64,000 nucleotides of DNA from assembly GCF_001593955.1 (NCBI RefSeq), contig NZ_LTAZ01000004.1, forward strand, positions 248,001 through 312,000. The letters are read 5' to 3'. The notes below the pieces were generated by a model. The model was not told the DNA's origin and ran no database searches. It saw nothing but the letters and a program-made list of their open reading frames with translations. The position numbers were made by a program, and so were the translations under genes. Origin of the DNA: Halalkalicoccus paucihalophilus (GTDB lineage Archaea > Halobacteriota > Halobacteria > Halobacteriales > Halalkalicoccaceae). Shown here in pieces: positions 42,339 to 51,743 of this stretch. How positions within the stretch are numbered: position 1 is the first letter of the stretch; every line of letters begins with the position of its first letter.

Positions 42339-44387
42339 CTACCGGAACCTGAGGAACTGCCGGTCGTCGGCCCGTTCTGCGGTCGCCGGGTAGACCACGA
42401 GGAAGGTCCCCGAACAGAGCGTCGAGATGCTCTTGGGGAGCGTTCCCAGTTCGGGGTGCCAGCCACGGGTCCCGCGGCGGGCGCTCAGACAGACGACGAG
42501 GTCGTTCGAGGAGACGTCGTCACGGAGCAGCGCCACGAGTGCCTTCCAGTCGGGAACGCCCTCGAAGTCGGCGTCGACGTTCGGTCCGATTCGGTCGACG
42601 GCCCGTTCGTAGCTCCTGGAGTCGTCGCGTACGACGACGCCGCGAACCCCCACACCGGTCCGGTCCGCGAGCGTCTTGATCATGTGGACCGCCTCGGCGA
42701 AGCCCGCGTTCCCATCGATCTCCGGCGGGAGGAGAAGGACGACCTCACGGGCCGTGGTGAGGGGCTTTCGGATCCGGGAGACGAGAACCAACTGGGAGGT
42801 CCGCCCGAGCACCTGGTCGATCACGTCGCCGAGCACCCGCTGTCTGCGCGAGCGGGCGCCGTCCCAGCCGATGACGAACGTCGTGATCCGGTTCTCGACG
42901 CCCGCGTTGACGATCCCGGAGGCGACGTTGTAGTTGAGTCGGGTCTGTGTGTCGACGGCCACCTCCGCCCCCGCGGTGTACTCGGTGACCCGATCCAGCG
43001 TCGATTCCGCCCGCGCCACCCGCGAGGAGGCACCCTCGCCGGGTTCGACGACGGTCAGCACCCGGAGCGGTTCCGCCGACCGGGGCTCGCGGATCGCGAG
43101 CGCCAGATCAACGAGCCGTTCCCCGTGCTCCGATGCCGTCGAGAACGGGATCAACACCCGTTGTGGGCGCTCGCCCGGATCGTCGGTTTCGCGGGCGGCG
43201 AGCGCGAGTCGCTTTCCGGCCCGTTCGACGACCGCGGGACTGACCACGCTCGCGACGAGGATCATCACCACGACCGCGTTGACCATCTCCCGGTCGAAGC
43301 CGCCGATCCCGAGTTCGAAGCCGATGAGGACGATCGCCAGCGCCGCGGCGGCCTGTCCCAACGAGAGCCCGAACATCCCCCGCACCTGTTCCCTGCTGTA
43401 GCCGTAGAGCGTTCCCGTGACCCACGCCGCCGCGAACTTCGTGACCAGCACGCTCACGACGAGAACGCCCGCGATGAGCAGCGTCCGCGGACCCTCGGTG
43501 AGCGCGCGGGCGTCGACGAGCATCCCGACCGAGAGCAGGAAGAAGGGGATGAACAGCGCGTTGCCGACGAACTCGATGCGGTTCATCAGCGTGCCGTGTT
43601 CGGGGATCAGCCGGTTGAGAACCAATCCCGCCAGAAAGGCCCCGACGATGGGCTCGACGCCCGCCACCTCGGCGAAAAACGCACAGACGAACAGGGCACT
43701 CATGACGAAGAGGAACTCGAAGTAGCTCTCCTCGTTGACGGTCCGGAAGAACCACGCGCCCAGCCGTGGGACGAGGACCCAGACGCCGGCGAAAAAGAGA
43801 ACGAGACCGATCCCCAACCGCGCCCAGAAGGCCGTATCGAGCGCCCCTTGAGCCGAGGCTGCGACCACGGCAAGCACGAGCAGCGCCAGCGTGTCGGTGA
43901 GGATCGTCCCGCCGATGGCCGCGGTGATCGCCTCGTCGCCGACGACGCCCAACCGATTGGCCACCGGATAGGCCAGCAGGGTGTGCGAAGCGAAGATCGA
44001 CGCGAACAGCGCCGCTGCTGGCACCGAGAGGCCCAACACGAACACGCCGGCGGCGGTCCCTGCGGCCTGCGGGATCACGAACGAGAGCAGGCCGAAGACC
44101 ACGCTTCTGTCGGCGTTTTCGAAGAACTGGTTCAGGTTGATCTCGAGGCCGGCGACGAACATGAGGTAGATCAACCCGACCTCACCCAGCAGAACGATCG
44201 TCTCGCCGCGTTCGAGGACGCCAAGCGCGTTCGGCCCGATCACCGCTCCCACGAGGATGACCCCGACGATCCCGGGCAGGCGATACCGCTGAAAGAGGAG
44301 GGGTGCGGCGAGGAAGACGATCATCGCGAGCGCGAAGACGAGGACGGGATCCGAGACGGGAAGCCCGGAGACGGCCGGCCGGATCAT
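42339..44387 (-). CDS. CPA2 cation:proton antiporter with two C-terminal universal stress domains
   Basis: A 682-aa protein. Residues 1-400 form a Kef/NapA-type exchanger with about twelve hydrophobic segments; FVAGLEINLNQFFENADRSV and AIGGTILTDTLALLVLAVVA carry the conserved Asp-containing transport helix. Residues 410-545 and 550-680 look like two Usp domains (VLIPFSTASEHGERLVDLAL; FVIGWDGARSRRQRVLGDVI; LLLPPEIDGNAGFAEAVHMI), which probably sense nucleotides or stress. There is no TrkA-N domain as in Kef. It probably exports Na+ or K+ against H+. Confidence 0.9.
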   Translation of the reverse strand: MIRPAVSGLPVSDPVLVFALAMIVFLAAPLLFQRYRLPGIVGVILVGAVIGPNALGVLERGETIVLLGEVGLIYLMFVAGLEINLNQFFENADRSVVFGLLSFVIPQAAGTAAGVFVLGLSVPAAALFASIFASHTLLAYPVANRLGVVGDEAITAAIGGTILTDTLALLVLAVVAASAQGALDTAFWARLGIGLVLFFAGVWVLVPRLGAWFFRTVNEESYFEFLFVMSALFVCAFFAEVAGVEPIVGAFLAGLVLNRLIPEHGTLMNRIEFVGNALFIPFFLLSVGMLVDARALTEGPRTLLIAGVLVVSVLVTKFAAAWVTGTLYGYSREQVRGMFGLSLGQAAAALAIVLIGFELGIGGFDREMVNAVVVMILVASVVSPAVVERAGKRLALAARETDDPGERPQRVLIPFSTASEHGERLVDLALAIREPRSAEPLRVLTVVEPGEGASSRVARAESTLDRVTEYTAGAEVAVDTQTRLNYNVASGIVNAGVENRITTFVIGWDGARSRRQRVLGDVIDQVLGRTSQLVLVSRIRKPLTTAREVVLLLPPEIDGNAGFAEAVHMIKTLADRTGVGVRGVVVRDDSRSYERAVDRIGPNVDADFEGVPDWKALVALLRDDVSSNDLVVCLSARRGTRGWHPELGTLPKSISTLCSGTFLVVYPATAERADDRQFLRFR

Positions 44388-44546
44388 CGCGACGGCTCAC
44401 GACGCGGTCGTCGCGTTTCGTCCGACCTCTCGTCGCTCGATCCCATCGGAGATACCCTCACTGAGTTCGGCCAGCCGCATAAAAGCGGTCGGTCGGTTCA
44501 ATCGATCGACGACGGGTTGATGCCGATCCGGTCCTCCCCAATCGAC

Positions 44547-44708
44547 ATGGACAAACGGTCGCTCGTGGTCAGTCTCGTCCTCCTCGCGCTCGCGTTCGTC
44601 GGCGTCGTCCACACGGTCGCCGACTTCGCCTACGGCACCGGCCTCTCGGGAATCGGGATCCCGCTGGTGGGGATTGCGCTGGTCGGGCTCGTCCTCGTGA
44701 ACCGCTGA
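44547..44708 (+). CDS. Small two-helix membrane protein
   Basis: The 53-aa product MDKRSLVVSLVLLALAFVGV then VHTVADFAYGTGLSGIGIPL and VGIALVGLVLVNR has two hydrophobic segments split by a short polar loop. It is complete, has a K/R-rich start as expected for a membrane protein, and lies 1 base from the convergent ilvD stop. Function unknown; similar tiny membrane proteins are common in haloarchaea. Confidence 0.65.
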   Translation: MDKRSLVVSLVLLALAFVGVVHTVADFAYGTGLSGIGIPLVGIALVGLVLVNR

Positions 44709-44709
44709 A

Positions 44710-46455
44710 CTATTCCCGCTTCGCGCCCGGGTTCGTTACCGCACCGTTTGCCGCCGAGCCGAACTGCGCGCCGTACTTCGCGAGCACGCCGGTGGTGTAC
44801 TGGGGTTCCGTCCGTTCCCACTTCTCGAGGCGGTCGCTCAGCTCTCCGTCGCTCACGTCCACCGAGAGCGTTCGGTCGGGGATGTCGACAGTGACCGTAT
44901 CGCCCTCCTCAACCAGCCCGATCGGGCCGCCGTCGGCGGCCTCGGGCGCGACGTGACCGATCATCGGGCCACGGGTGGCACCCGAAAAGCGGCCGTCCGT
45001 CAGCAGCGCCACGTCGTCCTCGTGGCCCTGCCCGACGACCGCCGCCGTCACGCCGAGCATCTCGCGCATCCCCGGCCCGCCGCGCGGACCCTCGTTGCGG
45101 ATGACGAGCACGTCGCCGCTCTCGATGTGCCCTTCCTGGACGTACTCCATCGCGTCCTCCTCGTTCTCGAACACTCGGGCAGGCCCCTCGTGGTGGAACT
45201 TGTCGTCGCCGGTGACTTTGAGTACCGCGCCGTCGGGCGCGAGGTTACCGGTTAAAATCTTGATCGCGCCCTCGTCCTGATAGGGGTCGTCGGTGGTGTA
45301 GATGAAGTCGGCGTCCACCTCGCTGTCCTCGGGAATCTCGCCTGCGTCCTCCAGATTTTCGAGTTCCTCTTCGATCGTGCGTCCGGTGACGGTCATCGCC
45401 TCTCCGTGGACGTGGCCCGCTTCGAGCAGACGGCGCATCACGACCGGGACGCCGCCCTGCTCCCAGAGGTCCTTCATTACGCGGGTGCCGCCGGGCTGGA
45501 GGTTCGCGATCTTCGGCGTTCTCTTGGAAATCTCGTCGAACTCCTCGATTTCGAGATCGATCCCGGCCTCGGCTGCCATCGCGAGCAGGTGTAACACGGC
45601 GTTGGTCGAACCGCCCATCGCGACCTGCACCGCGATGGCGTTCTCGAAGCTCTCCTTCGAGAGGATCTGGGAGGGCGTGCGGTCGTTTTCCACGGCGTCG
45701 AGCGCGAGTTCGCCGGCCCGGCGGGCGACCTCGTAGCGCTCGTCGGTCTCGGCGGGCGCGCCCGCGCTACCGAGCGGTGCGAGCCCGATCGCCTCCGAAA
45801 TCGAGGCCATCGTGTTGGCGGTGAACATCCCACCACACGAGCCCGCGCCGGGGCAGGCCTCGTGTTCCATCTCGACTAACTCCTCCTCGCTCATCTCGCC
45901 GCTCGATACGGCGCCGACGCCCTCGAAGACGTTTTGCACTGTTATCTCCCGCCCGTCGTGCTCTCCGGGCATGATCGAGCCGCCGTAGAGGAACACCGAG
46001 GGGAGGTCGGTGCGGATGGCAGCCATCATCATCCCCGGGAGGTTCTTGTCACAGCCCGCGACCGTCACCAGCGCGTCCATGCGCTCGCCGAAGGCGACGA
46101 GTTCGACCGAATCGGCGATGACCTCCCGGGAGATCAGGCTGGCTTTCATCCCCTCGGTCCCCATCGAGATGGCGTCGGAGATGGTGATCGTCCCGAATTC
46201 GATTGGCATCCCCTCGGCGTCGTCGATGCCCTCGATCGCCGCGTCGGCCACGTCGTCGAGGTGGACGTTACACGGCGTGATGTCCGCCGCCGGGTTGGCG
46301 ACGCCGACCATCGGCGAGGACAGGTCCTCGTCGTCGTAGCCCATCGCGCGGAACATCGCCCGGTGGGGCGCCCGCTCGGGCCCCTCGGTCACCTCGCGGC
46401 TCGGTAGGTCCTCCCGTTTCTCGCGCCGATGCTCCTGTTGTGGCGTGTTACTCAT
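44710..46455 (-). CDS. ilvD: Dihydroxy-acid dehydratase
   Basis: Fe-S dehydratase of branched-chain amino acid synthesis. The 581-aa protein has the cluster cysteines in [31 protein letters not shown] and [20 protein letters not shown], and the C-terminal [20 protein letters not shown]. Length and motifs are those of IlvD rather than sugar-acid dehydratases, though the family also includes xylonate and gluconate dehydratases. Its usual partner reductoisomerase is not adjacent, but a divergent KARI-like gene is at 56503. Confidence 0.95.
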   Translation of the reverse strand: MSNTPQQEHRREKREDLPSREVTEGPERAPHRAMFRAMGYDDEDLSSPMVGVANPAADITPCNVHLDDVADAAIEGIDDAEGMPIEFGTITISDAISMGTEGMKASLISREVIADSVELVAFGERMDALVTVAGCDKNLPGMMMAAIRTDLPSVFLYGGSIMPGEHDGREITVQNVFEGVGAVSSGEMSEEELVEMEHEACPGAGSCGGMFTANTMASISEAIGLAPLGSAGAPAETDERYEVARRAGELALDAVENDRTPSQILSKESFENAIAVQVAMGGSTNAVLHLLAMAAEAGIDLEIEEFDEISKRTPKIANLQPGGTRVMKDLWEQGGVPVVMRRLLEAGHVHGEAMTVTGRTIEEELENLEDAGEIPEDSEVDADFIYTTDDPYQDEGAIKILTGNLAPDGAVLKVTGDDKFHHEGPARVFENEEDAMEYVQEGHIESGDVLVIRNEGPRGGPGMREMLGVTAAVVGQGHEDDVALLTDGRFSGATRGPMIGHVAPEAADGGPIGLVEEGDTVTVDIPDRTLSVDVSDGELSDRLEKWERTEPQYTTGVLAKYGAQFGSAANGAVTNPGAKRE

Positions 46456-46583
46456 ATTCAGTCGGGCGGTTCGAAGGGATTAATAACTGCCGATGGAGGG
46501 TGTTTCCGATCGCGTCGGCCCGCGTGTATCCCGTGGTCGTACCCGGACCACACTCCTATATTATCTAATATTTACACCTAAAT

Positions 46584-46593
46584 TTATTAATAA
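46584..46593 (+). promoter_or_regulatory. AT-rich promoter element of the GH97 gene
   Basis: TTATTAATAA centred about 28 bp before the ATG at 46617, within an unusually AT-rich 40-bp stretch (46556-46595). It supports the inner ATG as the start. Confidence 0.5.
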
Positions 46594-46616
46594 TGGTGAT
46601 CGACGTTCACTCGAAA

Positions 46617-49600
46617 ATGAGTGAGAAGCGATCACATAGGACGAATGGGGAGTCGAGTCGACGGGGGTTTCTCGGGGGTATCGGGGCACTGGTCGCCGCG
46701 GCTGCCTACAGTCGGGACGTGCCCGCGGCGGTGGCCGCCCGGGTCACGAACGACGAGGACGGCGCCGTCCAGCGGATCGAATCGCCCGATGGCTCGATTT
46801 CGGTGACGCTCGACGTCTCGGGCGGGGTACCGAGCTACGAGGTGGCCTGCAACGGGACGACCTACGTCGAACCCTCGACGCTCGGTTTCGACTTTCAGAA
46901 TCAACCTTCCTTCGGCGCCTCGGCGGAGGGCGAGGAAGGCGGAACCGACCTCGCGGTGACCGGCAGCGAGCGCGAGTCGGCCACCGAGGAGTGGGAGCCC
47001 GTCTGGGGCGCGACAGACCGCGTCTCGGCCGAGTACGAGTCGCTCGTCGTCGGATTGGAGGAGACGGGCGAGCCCGGTCGGTCGGCCAACCTGGAGGTCC
47101 GGGTCTTCGACGACGGGATCGGGTTCCGGGTCGTCCTCGGCGAGGACTTCGTGCGCAACGCCGAGAGGGCGGTCGTCACCTCGGAGAACACCGGCTTCGC
47201 CTTCGCCGACGACTACACGGCGTGGTGGATCAGAAACGAGGTCACCAACCCGCGGTTCGAACAGGAGTACACCGAGTCGGCCCTGAGCGAGATCCCCGGT
47301 GGCACGCGCGAGACGCGCCCGACCGCCACGCCGATGCGAAACGGTGCGCACACGCCGCTGACGGTCGAGGCGGGCGACGGTGACGTCTACCTGAGCGTCC
47401 ACGAGTCGAACCTCGCGGACTACGCCGCGGCGACGCTCGCACCCCGCGAGGAGGGTGGGACCGAGTTCGCGACCGAACTCACGCCGCTGCCCGACGGGAC
47501 GAAGGTTTCCCTCGAACTGCCCCACGCCACGCCGTGGCGGACGATCCAAGTCGGCAGTTCGCCGGGCGACCTCGTGGAGTCCCAGTTGGTCCCTCTGCTT
47601 GCCGACCCGCTCGACGAGTCGGCGCTCCCGGAAGTCGGCGGCGAATCGGACACCGAGTGGATCACGCCCCGGAAGTACGTCGGCATCTGGTGGACGATGA
47701 TCGCTGGGTCGGCGAACTGGGAGTACCGCCCCGACGACTCCTTCGAGAGCCCCGAGGAAGCCGCGGGCTACATCCACGGCGCGCGGACCGAACGGATGAA
47801 ACGCTACATGACCTTTGCGGGCGAGAACGGCATCGACAGCGTGCTCGTCGAGGGCTGGAACGAGGGCTGGGACACGTATCCCGGCGACGGTTCGGGACTG
47901 GACTTCTCGGTCGACGGTTCCTACCCCGACTTCGACGTGCCCGAGGTCACCGACTTCGGCCGGAGTCTCGACGAGGAAGTCGAGATGACCATTCACAACG
48001 AGACGGCGGGTAACCTCCCGCAGTACGAGGAACAGATCGCGGAGGACGATATCTTCGCGCAGTACGAGGACGAGGGGATCCACACGATCAAGAACGGCTA
48101 CGTCTCGGATCCGGGGCTCATCATCACCGACGAGGACGCGAACCCCCAGCCGACGCACAACCAGCACAACCAACTGGCGGTCAACCACCACCGACTGGTC
48201 ATGCGGGAGGCGGCGAAGAACCGCCAGATCCTCGAGATCCACGAGGGGATCAAGCCCACGGGCGAGATCCGCACGTACCCCAACGTCGGGGCCCGCGAGG
48301 TCGTCAAGGCCCAGGAGTACGACGGGTTCGGCCAGTTGGGCTCGGACGTCGGCCGGGACCACCACGTCATCCTCCCGTTCACGCGGATGCTCGCCGGGCC
48401 GACGAGCTACCAGCCCGGCATCTTCGATCTGACGTTCAACGACGACCGCGGCGGGCGGATCCAAACGACGCGGGCCAAACAGCTCGCGATGTACCCGACC
48501 TACCTCGGCGGGCTCCAGATGGCCGCCGACCGCATCGAGGCCTACGTCGATTCGGGCTTCGCGGTCGGGGAGTGCCTCCAGGCGGCCTCCGGTGACCTCG
48601 ACGGGATGATCACCGACGACTCGTGGCGAAACGCCTTCGGGACGAACCACGTCGCGGTCGACCCGAACCGCGTCCCGAGCGGGTCGTCGGTCTCGTTCAC
48701 GGTGCAAAACGTCGAATCGGCGGGCACCTACGACCTGCACGTGCGCTATGCGAGCGCGCCCGAGGACAACGCCGAGCGCGTGATCGAGGCCGGCGGGCCG
48801 CAAGCGACCCTACGGGTCAACGACACGACCGAGGAGATCTCCCCTGAATTCACCGAGTACTGGGACGAGTGGGACGTGTTCACGACCGAGATCGACCTCG
48901 AGACCGGCGACAACGAGGTCGCCATCGAACTGCACTACGAGGACGGCGAGCCCTTCGAGGGTGACGTCGGCGGGTTCAACCTGAACACCGTGGCGGTCAC
49001 CGAACCGGGTGCGCCCTCGCCGGTTCCCGCCGAGTACGAGGGTTACACGCCCGAGAACGAGAACTTCGAGACGAAACCGGAGTTCGCGTTCATCGAGCAG
49101 GTCTCGGCCGCCGGGTGGGACGAGACCCGCGTGGTCGATTCGGCGATTGGCGAGTACGACGTCACCGCCCGCCGGACGGGCGAGGAGTGGTACGTCGGCG
49201 CGATGACCGGCGCGGGCGGGCGCGCAGTCGACGTGCCCCTCGACTTTCTCGCACCTGGCGAGTCCGAGGACGCCGGCCGCGGGCGGGGTCCGCGCGGTCC
49301 GAAGTACGTCGCCGAGATCTACTCCGACGGCGTCGGCGGCGGCGTCGACGCCGACCTCACCGACGTGCGGATCGACGAGGCGATCGTCGACCCGAGTTCG
49401 ACAGTAGTAGCCTCGATGGCACCGAGCGGCGGGACGGCGATCCGCCTCCGGCCCGCCAGCGGCCGGGAGCGAGGTGAGCTGCCGACCTACGAGCGCCCCG
49501 AACAGGACCTCACCTACGCGATCGACTCGGAGGCCGGACTGAACGAGGCGTTCATCACGGCGACCGGCTCGAACGACGGGAAGTTCGTCGGCGGGACGAC

Positions 49601-50447
49601 CGTCGAGATCATCGTCGATGGCGAACTCGCGACCGTCGACAACGTCCGGCTCCCGCCGGGCGCATCCGGGGAAACGGTCGAACTGGGTTATCGGATCGAC
49701 TCCATCGGAACCTACGACGTGGTCGTGCGCGATCCTGAGGACGGGAGCGAACTCGCTTCGGGGACCGTTAGCGTCGATCCGGGCGAGTCCATCGCCGAGT
49801 TCGCGGACCCGAGCGGCGACGACCACGGCCCCGGCGGGTACGTCTACCCGACCGATGGCGCCTTCGAGGACGGCGCGTTCGATCTGCGGTCGGTCGGCGT
49901 CTACGAGACCGACGCGGAGTACCGTTTCGTTCTCGAGGTCGAGAACCTCTACGACACATTCGGCGGGGCGTTCTCGCCGCATTACTTCTTGCTCTACCTG
50001 CGCGATCCGTCGCGTTCGGGTGGGCGGACGACGGAACTGGGCGACCTCGAACTCACCGCCGAGTTCGCCGAACCGTGGCACTACCGGGCCGACGCCAGCG
50101 GCTTCGGAAGCGGCGTGACCGACGCCGAGGGCACCGGGTTGGGAACGCCCGGCCTCGTCGTCGACTTCGAGAGCGACACGGTGATGGTCTCGGTCGAGAA
50201 AGAGGCGCTCGGCGAGTTCGATATCACCGAGGCCGAGATCGCACCGCTCGTCGGCAGCGAGGACAACGGCACGCTCCGGCCGGTCGCGGTCGAGGCCGAA
50301 CCGTTCGTCTTCGGCGGCGCGCGCGAGGGCGCGGTCGGGAACGCCCCGCGGATCGTCGACCTCCTGACGCCGGACGGGATCGATCAATCGACGGCGCTCG
50401 AGTACGACGCCGAGTCGCTCGCGACGATCCCGTTCGTGTCGCTGTAG
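46617..50447 (+). CDS. Tat-exported GH97-family glycoside hydrolase with extra carbohydrate-binding-like and DOMON-like domains
   Basis: A 1276-aa secreted enzyme. A Tat signal (SSRRGFLGGIGALVAAAA) is at residues 13-30. Next come the GH97 N-domain (about 45-310), a catalytic barrel (about 320-640) with VLVEGWNEGWD, MTIHNETAGNLPQYEEQI, LEIHEGIKPTGEIRTYPN and GAREVVKAQEY, and the GH97 C-domain (about 825-930, starting WDETRVVDSAIGEYDVTARR). The Glu residues fit the inverting alpha-glucosidase (SusB-like) type. A CBM6/35-like module (about 680-805) is inserted before the C-domain. An Ig-like segment and a C-terminal glucodextranase-type DOMON-like domain (about 1059-1276) follow. The acid-sugar kinase gene starts 48 bp downstream. 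Confidence 0.88.
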   Translation: MSEKRSHRTNGESSRRGFLGGIGALVAAAAYSRDVPAAVAARVTNDEDGAVQRIESPDGSISVTLDVSGGVPSYEVACNGTTYVEPSTLGFDFQNQPSFGASAEGEEGGTDLAVTGSERESATEEWEPVWGATDRVSAEYESLVVGLEETGEPGRSANLEVRVFDDGIGFRVVLGEDFVRNAERAVVTSENTGFAFADDYTAWWIRNEVTNPRFEQEYTESALSEIPGGTRETRPTATPMRNGAHTPLTVEAGDGDVYLSVHESNLADYAAATLAPREEGGTEFATELTPLPDGTKVSLELPHATPWRTIQVGSSPGDLVESQLVPLLADPLDESALPEVGGESDTEWITPRKYVGIWWTMIAGSANWEYRPDDSFESPEEAAGYIHGARTERMKRYMTFAGENGIDSVLVEGWNEGWDTYPGDGSGLDFSVDGSYPDFDVPEVTDFGRSLDEEVEMTIHNETAGNLPQYEEQIAEDDIFAQYEDEGIHTIKNGYVSDPGLIITDEDANPQPTHNQHNQLAVNHHRLVMREAAKNRQILEIHEGIKPTGEIRTYPNVGAREVVKAQEYDGFGQLGSDVGRDHHVILPFTRMLAGPTSYQPGIFDLTFNDDRGGRIQTTRAKQLAMYPTYLGGLQMAADRIEAYVDSGFAVGECLQAASGDLDGMITDDSWRNAFGTNHVAVDPNRVPSGSSVSFTVQNVESAGTYDLHVRYASAPEDNAERVIEAGGPQATLRVNDTTEEISPEFTEYWDEWDVFTTEIDLETGDNEVAIELHYEDGEPFEGDVGGFNLNTVAVTEPGAPSPVPAEYEGYTPENENFETKPEFAFIEQVSAAGWDETRVVDSAIGEYDVTARRTGEEWYVGAMTGAGGRAVDVPLDFLAPGESEDAGRGRGPRGPKYVAEIYSDGVGGGVDADLTDVRIDEAIVDPSSTVVASMAPSGGTAIRLRPASGRERGELPTYERPEQDLTYAIDSEAGLNEAFITATGSNDGKFVGGTTVEIIVDGELATVDNVRLPPGASGETVELGYRIDSIGTYDVVVRDPEDGSELASGTVSVDPGESIAEFADPSGDDHGPGGYVYPTDGAFEDGAFDLRSVGVYETDAEYRFVLEVENLYDTFGGAFSPHYFLLYLRDPSRSGGRTTELGDLELTAEFAEPWHYRADASGFGSGVTDAEGTGLGTPGLVVDFESDTVMVSVEKEALGEFDITEAEIAPLVGSEDNGTLRPVAVEAEPFVFGGAREGAVGNAPRIVDLLTPDGIDQSTALEYDAESLATIPFVSL

Positions 50448-50495
50448 GATCGGCTCGATAGAACCCGTTTTCAGATGGGGGATCGAAGCGTACCC

Positions 50496-51743
50496 ATGCC
50501 ACGCGCGCTGGTCGTCGCCGACGACCTCACCGGCGCGACCGACACCGCCCACGCCTTCGCGAAGCGGGGGTACCGAACGAACGTACAGGTCGCCCCCGAG
50601 GGAGCGCCGCCCGATTCGACAGTTCTCGCGGTCAACACCGATTCCCGATACGCCGACCCCGGGACAGCCGCCGAGCGGGTCCGCCGGACGATCTCGAGAA
50701 CCGACGCGCCGGTCGTCTACAAGAAGGTCGACTCCACCCTTCGCGGAAACATCACGATCGAGGTCGAGGCCGCCATGAGCGGGTTCGACCTCGCGATTTT
50801 CGCGCCTGCTTCGCCCGCCGTCGGCCGGTTCACTGTCTGCGGCACCCACCTCGTTGACGGCCGCCTGCTGGCCGACACCGAGTACGTCGACGACCCGAAT
50901 GGCCCCACGAGCGCCCGCCTGCCGGCGCTGTTCGAGGGATCGGGCCGCCCCGTCGAGCACCTCGGGATCGGGACGGTCGCCGCCGGCCCAGAGGCCGTCC
51001 GAGAGGCGCTCGGCGCCGTTTCGCCGGGTGCGGTCGTGGCCTGCGACTCGACCCATGAGCGCCACCTCGAAGCGATCGCACGGGCGGGCGACGAACTCGA
51101 CCGCGCGGCGCTCTTCGTCGGCAGTTCGGGGCTCGCCGAGGGCGTCGCCGTGCCGGGCGATTCCGACGGCACCGCCCCACGATCGACCGCGATCGGCGAC
51201 GGCGGCGCGCTCGGGATCGTCGGCAGCGTCAGCGAGCGCTCGCTCGACCAGCTCGCGGCCCTGTCCGAGGACTGGGTGATCGCGATCAGTCCGGAAACGC
51301 TGCTCGGGGATCCTGAGCGAGCGGGTCGCGAGGCGGGCCGACGGGCCACGGGGCGTCTCGCGGGCGGCCAGCACGCCGTCGTCACGGCCGCGCCGGACCG
51401 CGAAACGGTCGAGCGCACCCTCGAACTCGGCCGGGAGCGGGGGCTCGTCGGCGAGGCAGTCCGGAAACGGGTCGCCACCGCGCTCGCGAGCGCGGCGCGT
51501 GCGGGGATCGCGGACGCCTCGGGACTGTTCGTCACCGGCGGGGACGTCGCGATGGCGGTCTTCGACGCGCTCGCCGTCGGATCGCTCTCGCTCTCGGGCG
51601 AGGCCGTCGAGGCGGGAATCCCCGTGAGTCGCCTCGATGGAGGGGTCGCCGACGGGCTCCCGGTCGTCACCAAGGCGGGCGGGTTCGGGGAAAGGGAGAC
51701 AGCGGTTAACTGTCTGCGGTACCTCGGTGGAGACCATGAGTAA
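50496..51743 (+). CDS. Four-carbon acid sugar kinase family protein (DUF1537)
   Basis: A 415-aa kinase of the DUF1537 family, known in bacteria to phosphorylate D-threonate, D-erythronate or 3-oxo-tetronates. The N-terminal substrate domain begins ALVVADDLTGATDTAHAFAK with VVYKKVDSTLRGNI; the nucleotide domain has LFVGSSGLAEGVAV, LGIVGSVSERSLDQLAAL and LFVTGGDVAMAVFDAL. I start at MPRALVVADD. Its end overlaps the PdxA-family gene by 8 bases. The pairing of DUF1537 with PdxA2 is the hallmark of threonate/erythronate catabolism. Confidence 0.88.
   Translation: MPRALVVADDLTGATDTAHAFAKRGYRTNVQVAPEGAPPDSTVLAVNTDSRYADPGTAAERVRRTISRTDAPVVYKKVDSTLRGNITIEVEAAMSGFDLAIFAPASPAVGRFTVCGTHLVDGRLLADTEYVDDPNGPTSARLPALFEGSGRPVEHLGIGTVAAGPEAVREALGAVSPGAVVACDSTHERHLEAIARAGDELDRAALFVGSSGLAEGVAVPGDSDGTAPRSTAIGDGGALGIVGSVSERSLDQLAALSEDWVIAISPETLLGDPERAGREAGRRATGRLAGGQHAVVTAAPDRETVERTLELGRERGLVGEAVRKRVATALASAARAGIADASGLFVTGGDVAMAVFDALAVGSLSLSGEAVEAGIPVSRLDGGVADGLPVVTKAGGFGERETAVNCLRYLGGDHE

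Noticed and set aside
42081-44708. 875-aa open frame on the plus strand opposite the CPA2 antiporter
   Set aside because: It mirrors the antiporter codons (His/Asp/Arg-rich, no domain). Only its last 53 codons, from the ATG at 44547, form a plausible separate membrane protein, which is listed on its own.
46632-48803. 723-aa open frame on the minus strand opposite the GH97 gene
   Set aside because: Shadow of the GH97 coding sequence; no recognisable motif and a Val/Asp/Arg repeat-like composition.
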